Below, in pieces: positions 11,321 to 22,092 of a DNA stretch of 64,000 nt. The position numbers were made by a program, and so were the translations under genes. The DNA is from Setophaga petechia. Taxonomy: Eukaryota; Chordata; Aves; Passeriformes; Parulidae. Location: the NCBI GenBank assembly GCA_024362935.1, contig JANCRA010000019.1, forward strand, positions 4,522,501-4,586,500, written 5' to 3'. Below the pieces are notes generated by a model that saw nothing but the letters and a program-made list of their open reading frames with translations, made no database searches and was not told the origin of the DNA. Numbering within the stretch: position 1 is the stretch's first letter; each line of letters begins with the position of its first letter.

Positions 11321-14300
11321 GACTTTAGATGAGTTTCTTTAATTTTTGAGTAAATCTGTTATTGATGGAGTTAAATCAGGACAGAGTAAAGATGAAACCA
11401 TGATTAATATACAGAGTCTCTCTGTCTGTGCATATATATGCACCACAGTGTTGCAGTGGTTCTCAAAAATGAAGTTTTACTGGTAAGCCCTGAGTAATGT
11501 GTCCATGTGTCCTACGGACCACAGATGAGGTTCTCACCCAAAAGCTCCTGCCTCGGTGTGGGAGGTGATATAAAGCTGACTCTGTTTCCTGTGGTGACTA
11601 TTTTCTAGGCCAGTTCCCCAATTTAAGTTAGAAGACCATGAGTAAACAGTGGCACAGTGTATTTGGCAGAGACATGCTGTTAGGGGTGAAATAGGAATAC
11701 CTGCCTGGTGTCCCATGAAATCTTCCTCCAGCCATCTCCCATTTCGACAGCCTCAAGTGCTCCAGCGTGTGGGCCTTGGGGCATTTGTGTGGTTCTACAT
11801 CCAGAGGTACAGCCACATAGGCAGGGTTGTGCGTTGCTGCTGGCTACAGTTGCAGCCTTGAGTGCATAAAAAAGAACAGGATGTACACGGTTACAATGCA
11901 CCACTAAGCTCTATTTATGTGTTTTCTGATTAGAAAGGCAGCGACTCATAATCTTTAATTAATGTTTTCTCTTATGACCCCAGTGAGATAGGGAGGTATG
12001 AACTAGGAAGAGAGAGATGAGTTAACACTAGCCATCTAGAAGTTAACTATCACGTCTAAACCATCCATCTGGGCTCACTATTTAGGCAGGACAAAGAAAG
12101 AAATATATGGAGTAACTCTGAAGACAAATGGAGTCAATGAAGATAAGGTGAGTCAGCATTTGGTTAAATCTATAGGAAGCCTGGTTGTCTGTTGGGGCAT
12201 CTACTTTTTAGATGGCTGGAACAAGAGGAATTCCTTCACAAACACTTTAATAAGATACCTCAGGAAGCACTGAAATTAGGCTAGGCTCCCCAACGCTAAG
12301 ACTAGTCCTAACTCTCTGTCTTATCCTATTGGAATATGATCCTGCATCACACTGCAACATTATCCATGCTCACCTGGCCCTGCTTTGGCCATTTTAAGGG
12401 CTACCCTGTGCTAGTGATGCAGCACAAATTAGCTGCACAAGAGCACTCTCTGGTATCAATATCTACCTCGGATTTTGAGTGTAGAAATTGTGTACACACA
12501 CAAACACTGATGCACATATACTTTGAAAGTACAAAAGGAAAAGGATTTTGGCTCTTTGCATTTTCCAAGAAATGATGAATTGACAGAAAGGATACTAAGG
12601 GAGCAGACTGAAAAAACCCTAACCCTCTCCGCTAAATGTGATTGGTGGATGTTTCATTTATCAGTAACTCATACTGAATTGTTAATCTATTCATACCTTG
12701 CTCTGGTGCCCTGCTCTCTGTAACTGCAGCATTCAGGACTAATATTCTCACTAACTCTTTTGCACTTGGCAATATGCTCTTGCCCAATTTTTACTGCCCC
12801 CCTAAGGAAATAAGAGCACTGTGTATTCTAGGAAAAAACACACTTTTAAAATATTCATATTTCCATGGTTGTGTGTGTGTCTGTTGTGTAAGTTTTCCTT
12901 GGTGGCAGTGAACAAAGTGCTCTTCTGTGGAGCAGGCTCTCCTGTCTCCTCTAGCAGACTCAGTGTCTGTACAGGGAATTCCTGTTCCTGGCCCAAACCC
13001 ACAGGCCCTCGGCAGTGGAGGACAAGGTCGGCCATCTCACACTCTCTCTTTCTCCTGGCCTGATAGTTGATCTCCGTGCTGGAGAAATGGGCTCTGAAGG
13101 AGAAAAAGAGGGGGGCCAAGGTGAAGGAGAGAGAGAGCACGTGCATGTACTTCTAACTTGTCCTGGGAACTTTGGCAAGCATTTCCTCCCTGAGGAAAGT
13201 TTGTTCAACTTTTGCAGAAGTCCTGATAGTCTCTGATTTACTTGGCTCTTCATTTAGATGAATTAGTGGTACCTGGCTGTGTTATTTTACCAGCACTGTG
13301 ACAGGCATCATCCAAGCCTCATTTCACACCTCCCATCTTCCATTCTGCCTGTGAAGGGTTTTCTTTCCCTAGTTGTAGCAGTGACTGAGAAACAGCATCC
13401 ACTGCTAGGGAAAAATCTACAGAGAGCTTCCTCTGTTTAGACTTCAGTCAGAGGACCGATGAAGCATACTTTGTGGCTACTTATGGTCAGGGCGGTATGC
13501 ATAGTTTTTTATAAGTTGCACGCTGTCAAGACAGGTAATTGTGTAACCTTAGCCGCACTCTTTTTTCCCCCCCTTCCCCTAAGGCTGGAGTGGCACCTTG
13601 CATTCCAGCTGGTGCCGAGAGCAGGGCTAGCTGTGCTGTTCTACAGTCAGCTGCAGTCTGGCTCGTGTTCTGTCCTTCACTGAGGAGGATGGTATCCACC
13701 CTTTAAGGCTCTCCCCTGGTGCATGTTCCTGGCTGATTGCTCTCCCTTTCATGCACAGTACAGGAAACTACAGGGCACAGTGTATGGGGCATCTTTTTTA
13801 TCCTCTGCAGCTATGCTTTCCATTGAGAGAAAGGGTAATTATCCTATTTCTGTTTCAGTGTCAGGTACCACATGGTTTATGCATTTGTCTCTTCGAAAAC
13901 ATGTTTTGCTTTGATGTTTGCTTTTCTAATGGGGCTAGTTTGCATAATACCTTCTGCTGCAAAAGAATGCTGAATCTACAGATGAGCTATCACTTCTCAA
14001 AATACTGATTGCTATCAGCTGGCTTGCCGAAGGCCTTGGCTGTGGCTCTGCATGCGTGTGTCTGTGCGTGTGTGCACAGTTGGGGGAGGGAGGGAGAAGG
14101 TTAATTTCCTTTCTTTGACCAGTTTTGACATAATGCCTGAAATGAAAGAGGTGGATCCATCAGAACATTAACATTTACCTGCTCTCCCAGAGCTCCATAG
14201 CGAGCTCTCTATGTGTAAGGGTGAGGTTATATGTGGGTAAGGAGTGAGATCACAGGGAAAAGGGAAATGCTGTATTTGTGATACGGATTTCTACAGTATT

Positions 14301-15175
14301 TCTGTCACAGTCTTTTTAGCTGAATTTTACACCTATGGATTTTCACCAATGTTGACCTTTAGCAGTGAGGATGTGTAAAGTCACATTCATAAAGCATACA
14401 GATGCAAAAGTCAGGGCAGGGGTCATGAAGTGGAATAGTTGTAGGGAGTGTTAGGGGATATACATATATAAATATATATTTCTATGCACACAGATACATG
14501 CATACATGTGAGTGAATATGTGTGTGATATTTGCAGTGTGCTTCTTCCTTTTCTCAAATGATAGACTATAACTCACCCATGCAGACCCCTCTCCAGTGAA
14601 ATTCCCTATCTGCTGCCTACTGGCCTGACCCCGTGGCTTTTCTGTGCCTGGCCCTGATGCCTGATTAACTCATAGCAGGCAGTAGGTATGTGGGGAAGGA
14701 AAGAACTAATTTCCTTCTCTGGAAAAAGAACCTGAACCAGAGACTGCCCTTCCTCAGAAAATGCTCTGACAAAGCAGGGAGCGGAGCTTAAAGAATTCCC
14801 ACCAGCAGCAAGTCTTGAGAGTCAAATTCAAACATTTTGGTCTCAGCTTGTTGCTTGCTCAACTAAAGCTCTAGGACTTTTTTTCCCAAAAAATTCAGGA
14901 ACTGTCCTTCCTAGACCATTGCACACACCTCTGCCCTCAGGATTCATGAAAAACCCTCAAGAATTCAGAGCCTTATTTCAATAAATATTACTGCATTCCA
15001 ATACCATCTGAATATATCTGTTTCTATCCCCCAGAAATGGGGTCCAATTTTTAGAGAAGAAACTTTCTCACAAGATTTTTGGAACTCCTTGGCTTTAGTG
15101 AGACAATTGGAAATACCATAAGAATGATAATTAAGAAAAATTTGTGCTGACATAATGCCTTCCATCTGTAGATCT
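11321..15175. other. Unassigned non-coding DNA
   Basis: No supported gene or interspersed repeat is seen. On the minus strand near 13094-13115 there is a pyrimidine-rich run ending in CAG that looks like a splice acceptor, with an open frame down to 12802, but no good donor and no recognisable protein. GT-rich imperfect repeats occur at about 14051-14080, and AT/CA-rich mixed sequence at about 14458-14530. A two-unit CCCTAACCCT telomere-like word near 12618 is too short to mean anything. Confidence 0.55.
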
Positions 15176-15425
15176 GAAAAAACTTTATGAACATTAATAA
15201 ATTCATCCCCTTACTACCCTGTGAGACCAGGATATTATTGTCCCTGCTTTGCAGGGGGGTAATGAGGGGACTGTTAGGAGTCTAAGGGCCTGGTCTAGCA
15301 CTCACTGGAGCTTATGGGAAAATTCCCAGTGACTTTACTGGGAGCTGGATTGGCCTTCTGGCGGCTTCCACAAGGCCACACAGTGTGTGAGCGATAGCTT
15401 TGGGAACGGGACCCAGAGCCACAGG
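15176..15425 (-). repeat. Ancient MIR/CORE-SINE-like element, interrupted
   Basis: Read on the minus strand this resembles the MIR/CORE-SINE arrangement. On the plus strand, ATTAATAAATTCATCC, then ACCCTGTGAG..GATATTATTGTCCCTGCTTTGCAG, matches the L2/MIR 3' tail. Further on, AAGGCCACACAGTGTGTGAG..GGGAACGGGACCCAGAG matches the conserved core region with the tRNA-related part beyond it. The two halves are separated by a 70 bp palindromic repeat (listed separately) in place of the expected GAGGCACAGAGAGGTTAAG-type block. Divergence is high, as expected for a family that predates birds. An L2- or L3-related LINE end is the main alternative. Confidence 0.6.
15286..15355. repeat. Short palindromic ancient repeat (GGGCCTGGTC...GGATTGGCC)
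   Basis: This is a degenerate inverted repeat of about 70 bp. It begins GGGCCTGGTC, has a GGGAAAATTCCC centre, then GTGACTTTACTGGGAGCTGGATTGGCC. It resembles short palindromic elements seen in reptile and bird genomes that contain CATTGACTTCAGTGGGA-type words and GATCAGGCC ends. A second copy of nearly the same length is at 29390-29460. The symmetric structure suggests a MITE-like DNA-transposon remnant, but the family is not certain. It lies inside the MIR-like element. Confidence 0.55.
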
Positions 15426-15759
15426 ACTGCTTTGTTCCTTTCCAACCCTCGACTTTCTTCAGGTCTTTCATTACTTTTCTGTCTGGATGAGGTGCCTGAA
15501 GCCGAAAGCATAAGGCAACAATATAGAAGGTTCATTTATAGCATTTCAAACCTCAAGAGAAAGCTTGGCTCTGATCTAGTCCGAGGGAGGAGTTTTAGCA
15601 AGACCCAATTTTTAAAGAGCTATCTAAGTATTCAGTTCCCACTTTTATGGGCAGGAGAGGCCTGAAGACCTTTAAAAATCAGTCTGTAAATAACAACCTT
15701 GCTCTGACCAGGTAAACTACCCCTTGTGTGAGCTCCTGGAGAAACTTAAGAGATTTGAA
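15426..15759. other. Unassigned non-coding DNA after the MIR-like element
   Basis: I recognise nothing here. An open frame from 15387 to 15665 on the plus strand runs out of the ancient repeat, and its peptide resembles no known family. It is treated as chance. Confidence 0.5.
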
Positions 15760-16500
15760 ACCTAGCTGAACCAAACCTTGCAAACAGGTCAGCTCCCCAG
15801 AGTGTGTTCCCACCCTGTGGAAACCTCTCCCCACCCAGGTATGCCCACAGATCAAAGCCACATCTGCTGCTCCCAGGAGACACCTGCTTTACCTCAATAC
15901 AGCAGCCCACTGGCTCCCCCACCCCAGGGTGGCCCTGGCAGCTTGCCCCAGGCTCATACCCTCGTTTCCAGGTCTGCCTGCTGGTCTTATTACCTTTCAG
16001 ACTGGGTTCTCCTACCCACTTTTTAATCTTTTTTGCAGCTGGGCTGCTTTCCACCTGCTCCCCGGATTAACCCTTTCCTTGCCATCACAAACATTGCAGA
16101 TGCATGGAGATATATGCACAGGAAATTCAGAGGTATGGGAGCTGAAGTCAGCATCCAGCAATGCAATGTGACCTTCCTAAGCACCCTGGTGACACTGAGA
16201 ATAGCAAGTGAGATTTCTGATTTGTGAGAAACAACTTGCTTTGGTTTTTTGGGTGTTTTTCTTTTGGTTTTTTTTTTTTTTTTTTTTTTTACTAGTCAGG
16301 GACAGTTTGATGTTCTGAGCTCACCAGGAGGGATCCTGCAAGGCAGGGGAAGGGCTGGTCCTCCAGGGGCTGATCCTTGCTCAGCAACTCAAGGCCAGCC
16401 ATCTGGCATCAGCCCAGACCCACTCCAGAGCAGGGCCCGTCAGGAACTGACCTTGTGCTCTACACTTTCCCAGACCTTGAGCAGCCAGCACAAATCCAGG
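15760..16500. other. Locally GC-richer block of unknown origin
   Basis: Two C/G-rich segments, about 15760-16080 and 16300-16500, stand out from the AT-rich surroundings and flank a 23-base T run at 16268-16290. Several overlapping frames are open on both strands because stop codons are rarer at this composition. None has a recognisable domain. On the minus strand the 16300-16500 segment ends directly in an A run, the arrangement of a retroposed transcript with a poly(A) tail, but I cannot match the body to any known gene or SINE. Confidence 0.4.
16268..16290. repeat. Homopolymer run of 23 T
   Basis: There are twenty-three consecutive T bases, preceded by a T/G-rich run beginning near 16240. 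On the minus strand it is a poly(A) run directly following the GC-richer segment, so it may be a retroposon tail. It may equally be a simple slippage expansion. Confidence 0.9.
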
Positions 16501-19500
16501 TAGGGTTGTGGGAAATCTATCCTGCCATTAGCAAAATCTTGTAGAGTTAGAGACTTTCCTACAATGCTCTTCAGTTGAGACTGCAAAAGAGCTTTTGAGC
16601 CATTTCCATGTTGAAAGTTTATATAAATTATTATTTTTTAATGAATGAAATCAAAAGAGAATAGCTTAAGTTTTGATTTGAGACCGTGAACTAAAGACAG
16701 AGGTAATGGAATAACCCTGGAGACTCCTTATAATTGAATTCAGTAACAGTCTGTGTAGCTGTTTTTTGAAGGGTTGTAACAAAATCGCACTACCCATAGG
16801 GCAAGTACTTACACAGACTCCACAGTAGTCCCTTTCTGAAGCACTTCTTACAAGGGAAAGTTGTTTAAGAGGGAGCTATGTTGCTCAGCAACACTATGTA
16901 TTTAATTTTTTTTCCTTTTTTTTGACATTTCATACCTCATGGGATTTTAGGCACTACTGCTAATTTATATGAAGGCTCCACTGTATTTTCTAAAGTTTAT
17001 TTAACTGTATGAAAACATTTCCAAATAAATTATGTAATCTAAAAGATATGTATGTTATTTGTGTGCTGCTTTGCTGGTATTTCTGCTAAAGTACCATTTG
17101 ATAGGTCTTGAAGCTGAACTGGGATATCATCTGTTCATTCACTGATTGAAATTATTATTTGGGTAGTTTCGCCCTGCTGCCCACTGAGAGGTAGGGAGAA
17201 CCCTTTTACAATTCAGACTATTATTTATCTTTATATGTTTTATGCAACTAAAAAACTTGGTTGAAAAGCAAGCAGGGAAAGAAGATCTTTGAGGATCTGT
17301 GAGAAGATTACAGTTACAAGTATTCAACCTGATTCCAAACACACAGTTCTCCTCCACCCCTCATTTAAATAAATAAGATAGAGCAATCCCTAATAATTTC
17401 ACACTCTTACATACCCTGCTTATGGAATGACAAGAGTTATATGGAAGTTTATGTGCCTATGTTCACTCTGCTAAATGCTGTTACTTGAGAGTGACCATTA
17501 AGGAGTACAAATAAAGCCTGAGAAAGGTTTGTGGCTATAAATTGGTAAGGCAAGGTTGTCTTCACCCAGCTCCCCCTGCTCCTGGAAAGCTTCCACACCT
17601 TCTGGCCTCATTACCCATGTTCCCAGTTTCCTCATTACTTGGTCTCATCTACTGCTGGGCAAATCCTGCAAAATAGTATTCATAATATGTGTTCAAAGAC
17701 AGCCCACACTAACTGACATGCCTCTTTTTAATGCACTTTCTGTGAACAGGGGGACAAGCAAATATTTGTTCACATAAATACTGCCGAAAGAGAATCTTCC
17801 ATGGGTAACCACTGATGTCTGTAATTGCAGAAGGGTTGGGGCTTGGGGGGGAAAGGCATGGAAGATGGGTTGGTATTGTCATTTTGAAAGCACTTTGTGG
17901 GTTTGACAGTTAGGAAGTAAGTTATGTGATAACTTATTGTTTTGTGATAGCTTCTGCTCATCATGCTGCTCAGTCAAATTCCCAAATCCTCCCTTCAAGA
18001 AGAAAATCTCATTCCAGAGAGAAGAGTGAGCATGACCTGTTGGGTCAACTTGACAGCAATAAACTATCTGATAGATAATCAGGATTAACTAATGGTTCTG
18101 TACCAGCCCAGGTCTTTCCAAGAGTAAGGCAGAAGTGGAGTTGGAGGCTTGATGAGAAGTTGCAGAAGACAGAAAATACATCCATTTTTGTTCCCATCAC
18201 TTAGAGGAGTCCCAGAATTAGGTCACCTCTAAGCTGGCAGGTACTTCAGCCAAGGGATCTCACTGCCTTCATCAGGGGCTTTGGCTGGTAATAAACTAAA
18301 AGAAGCTCTGACAGCAGCGAGAGGATAGTTTGGTTCAGAAGAAAGCCTTTGCAATGTGAGGAGAGCTTAAAATGTGCTGTTTTCCACGGAGCTTAGGATA
18401 TGGTTAACATTTATAAAAAAGGGGTGTTAGCTGCTTGAAAAATGAGAAAGGTTAACCTTAGTAACTGAGTATTTGCATTTCAAAGTGGTAATTATAGGTA
18501 TGTGTACACACAATTAAATAGGCTGCACAGAGTGAAAATAAACAAATAATCAGTGCTATTAGGCAAGGCTTAATGAACATTTTTGTTATAACATAAATTA
18601 ATATGTGTTCTTTGAAAGAACAACAAAATGAAGCATTTCTGTTTGAGATTCTCAAGGATTATACAAACAACAAATGAGCTAAAAAAACTAAAGGTGTAAA
18701 ACCCTTTGACACCAACATGTACTTTTAAGCATCCAGAAATTAGACCTGGCCAGCTACCCCTGTGCAAGCTTTTTCATTCCCTTTGGTAATACATTCAGCA
18801 AGTTCCTCTGAACTCTAGGCAATCAGACACATAGATGGCATACCTAAGGCTTGCTCCAGCAGGCTCCATTGACGTTTGCACTGTTGGAAGCCATTCTAAC
18901 ACAGCTTTTTATGAATATGTAACATGCAAACTGGATCTTACCCAAGACCTGCTTCAGTTTTAATGACTCTGCTCCTGATTGCACACACTGAATGAAAACT
19001 GTTTATCTGTAGGTGAGCTAACCAGATCCAGGAAATGTTAGCCATTTTGACTTTGGGGTCTGGTGACAGGAATTGCACGCCAGCTGCTCTTTCTTGCAAA
19101 CATTCCTCACATTTCTGACACACAGTAGGGTGGATGCATGTTGTGTAACAGCGTTTTAACCTTCTCATTTAACTGGTCAAGTGACAAAATGCTGAAAGAA
19201 AACTAGTGTGTTCAAATGACATTGGCCAATACTTATCTCACATACCAAATAACCACTCTATTTACTGTGGCTAGTCCTGAAAAAAAATCTCTTCTTGGAA
19301 AAAAAAGGGCTTTGTAAAATCCTGTCTTCACTGTGTTATACTGCCTGAGGACAGCAGCAACAGCAGAGTGACCTGCTCCAGCCACATGCCTTAAAGGATT
19401 GTCTCAAGAAAATTAGAGTGTAGCTGAGTCTCTGTGTCCATTCAGCCTAAGTAAAGGCTTCTGTACGGAATGTGGCTCTCTCAGTTAGCTCTGTCTTGGT

Positions 19501-20104
19501 TTTAGTTAGAACCTACTAACTGGACAATTTCACCCTCTCTCATAAAATAATTCTTCAAATGTTTCAATTTACTCTTTCATTTTTCTTCTGATTTCCACAT
19601 GGCTTGGACTGGGGTTTGCTGTTGAGTTCAAATATGTTCCAAGCTTGTTTGCTAAACCTCATCATCCTCTTGCATTCTCAGCATGCTATTGTACTGCCTA
19701 ATCCTTGGTGGTAATCTGCCTTTTCAGATCAGTGCTTTCCTGGTATTATCAGAGAGATCAAAAAGAGTTTTCAGCTGGCTGAAGGCATCACTTAACACAG
19801 TAGGGATATCTGGACCTGCATCTACCTATGTGTCTGCAGTTTAAAAATCTGAAAATGCTTTTGAAACAAACCAATAAAAATAAATTGGAATTGTAGCCGA
19901 GTTCTTAGTTAATGCAAAGCAAAATAGAAGATGTAGAAAATAATTACACTGTCATTATATCAACTTCTAGGCAGCACTGTATTCAAGTCTAACAATTAGA
20001 ATTTCCATTTCCACTTCCAGATCCATATAGAATCTCAGTTCACCAGACAGCTTAATTAGAAAGGTATGATTTTTCTATAGCCTTAAAGCAGAAATGAGAA
20101 GATA
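16501..20104. other. Unassigned AT-rich non-coding DNA
   Basis: No gene, RNA or interspersed repeat is recognised. Open frames are all under 80 codons. AATAAA words are frequent, as expected at this composition, and cannot be used as polyadenylation evidence. Confidence 0.6.
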
Positions 20105-20160
20105 AGGAAAGAAAAGAAAAGAAAAGAAAAGGGAAAAGAAAGAAAAGAGAAAAGAGAAGA
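20105..20160. repeat. (AAAAG)n purine microsatellite
   Basis: An all-purine tract is built mainly from GAAAA units on the plus strand, becoming imperfect (GGGAAAAGAAAGAAAAGAG) towards its right end. It is a polypurine/polypyrimidine simple repeat, and the minus-strand Phe/Ser/Leu-rich frame through it is not a gene. Confidence 0.9.
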
Positions 20161-22030
20161 AATAGTATTGACAGTCCTGATCAAAATATTACTTCCTCCC
20201 AGAGCACATAATATATATGTACATCTAAAATATCTTCCTATAAAGATTTGGGTATTATTCACCTTTGTGGAAAAACCCACCAAATGCCATACAGTTTTTT
20301 GCAAAGCTTAGGGCTTTTTCTTCTGTTAAGAGGCAGTTTCTTAAAAAAAAGAAGAACTTTTTTGACCAACGGTAACTGTTGTGAAGATTTTTTTCTTTGT
20401 TTTGATGTTCTTATCATCTTTATTCTTAACACAGAGATAAACCAATAAAAACTGATAGAAGGTGCTCACTAGGATAGAAATCAAGTGGTTTAACCACTTG
20501 TGGGAATTTGGAAATGTTGCAGGGGTTTTGTCAGACAGGATGCCTCCCAAAATTATGTTTCATATCCCTAAACTTAAGGCTGGCTGTGCAGGTGCTCTGA
20601 TTTTGCATATAATTACATTAAGTGGTATCAACCCCTCTACCAGATAAAGGCTGCAGCTCCATTGTGCAGGGAATGAAGAGCAGTTTGTGAGCATGTGAGG
20701 GCATAACTAACTTGAACCACAAGTAGGTTCTAAAGAAGTCAACTGCAGGCAAGGCAGAGGCAAAGCAGTGGATGCATCTGAGACCAGCCATGCGGATGTC
20801 CCTGATGTCCATTAGCATACTTGACCTGACTGGAGCAATAGTGAGCAGGGAAATGCCTGTGAAAGCACTGCCAGGTCACCCCTGCTGCTGTTCCTAGAAC
20901 TGCCCTTCCCTTTGGCACTCTGAGCAAGCTGTGTCGTCTCTGCTTTACGTTTACAGGCTGTGTAATGGGCTTGGCAGGTTGCTCATGCTGTTGAGAAGTG
21001 TTGCCATGACTAATGTAGGAGGACAGCCTTCCCTTAAAGCTTTTGTACTCCAAAATTCCTAATAAAGCGGTGCTGTATAAAAATGGGACAAAATAGGAGA
21101 TAAAAACTGTTCACTAAATCTTCCCAGACTGAAACAAGTTTGGCACCATCAGCTTATGCTATGGCCCAAGTCCTACAACTGGATGAGAGAATAGAAGTTC
21201 AGCATGGTCTAACAGAAACAAGATTTATGCTTATATTGCTCAGAAAATCTAGATAAGGAAGGGTAAGAAAAATATAGCCTAAGCCTGATATTAGTCCCTG
21301 ATTATCACTAAGACCACGATACTACCCCCATCCTTGACGGCTGCTCTGGAAGGTCCTGGTGAACAAAAGCCAACAAAACCAGCATAAAATTGGAGGACAT
21401 ATGCAAGATGTGGCCTGTCCCTTAGTGAGGTCCCATTGTTTTCAGGTATCCGACAGGATGATATACTTTGCAGTCAGCACTTGCTGCTCCTTGTTGTGTG
21501 GTACAACCTGTTTGTGAGTTACATGTATATTCTTGTACAAAGTCTGTGAACGTGCATTGAACTCCTCTGCCTTTTCATCTTCTGTGCAGGGTACTTGCAA
21601 TGCTGTTCTCATTTTCTAATCAATTGCACTTGTTGCTTGGGGGCCTTTGCCTTCATGTTGCTACACTCTACGAGCTGTCACGTCTATTTCTAGACACCTG
21701 TCATTATTGCACTTGGTAGAAGACACATTTCAGAGGTCTTTTTCCTTTCCTTCCCTTCTAAAAGGCTGTTTTGTTGAGTGAGAATGAACTTTTCTAGCAT
21801 TTCTTCTTCCTCTAATAATGATCAATTTCTAGAATGCTGCTATATGTATACACACACATCACTATTTATGACTTTTTTACATACAGTAAAATTTCCTTTC
21901 GATGAGTATAATTTGGATTCAAATATTACTATGTTTTGAAATTCTTTCCAATGTCTCCTTCTAATCTAACATATTCAATTTAAAAACAGGACAAACCAAA
22001 AAGAAATTCTCCCATAATGGTGATATCACA
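20161..22030. other. Unassigned non-coding DNA
   Basis: No gene or interspersed repeat is recognised. A 104-codon minus-strand frame at 20739-21053 has no identifiable domain. The 20630-21050 part is slightly GC-richer. A small palindrome is listed separately at 20482-20500. Confidence 0.55.
20482..20500. repeat. 19 bp near-perfect palindrome
   Basis: CAAGTGGTT and AACCACTTG form 9 bp arms around a single central T. The AACCAC half is a RUNX-type core (AACCACA-like), here doubled in inverted orientation. Nothing else nearby supports a regulatory role. Confidence 0.6.
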
Positions 22031-22092
22031 GCAACACACAAAAAAACCCAAAAAACAAACCCAAAAACCCCAAAAACAAACAAGCAAAAAAA
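22031..22092. repeat. A/C-rich low-complexity tract
   Basis: This is an imperfect mixture of A runs with CC and CCC interruptions (AAAAAACCCAAAAAAC-type). There is no unit of constant length. Such tracts can derive from decayed poly(A) tails, but no retroelement body is recognised beside it. Confidence 0.8.

Noticed and set aside
12611..12626. CCCTAACCCT telomere-like word
   Set aside because: It is less than two full units and has no array around it, so it is expected by chance.
12802..13115. Exon-like structure on the minus strand: pyrimidine-rich run ending in CAG at 13094-13096, then an open frame of about 97 codons
   Set aside because: There is no convincing splice donor, no recognisable protein, and an overlapping open frame on the other strand. 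RNA-seq or cross-bird conservation would be needed to revive it.
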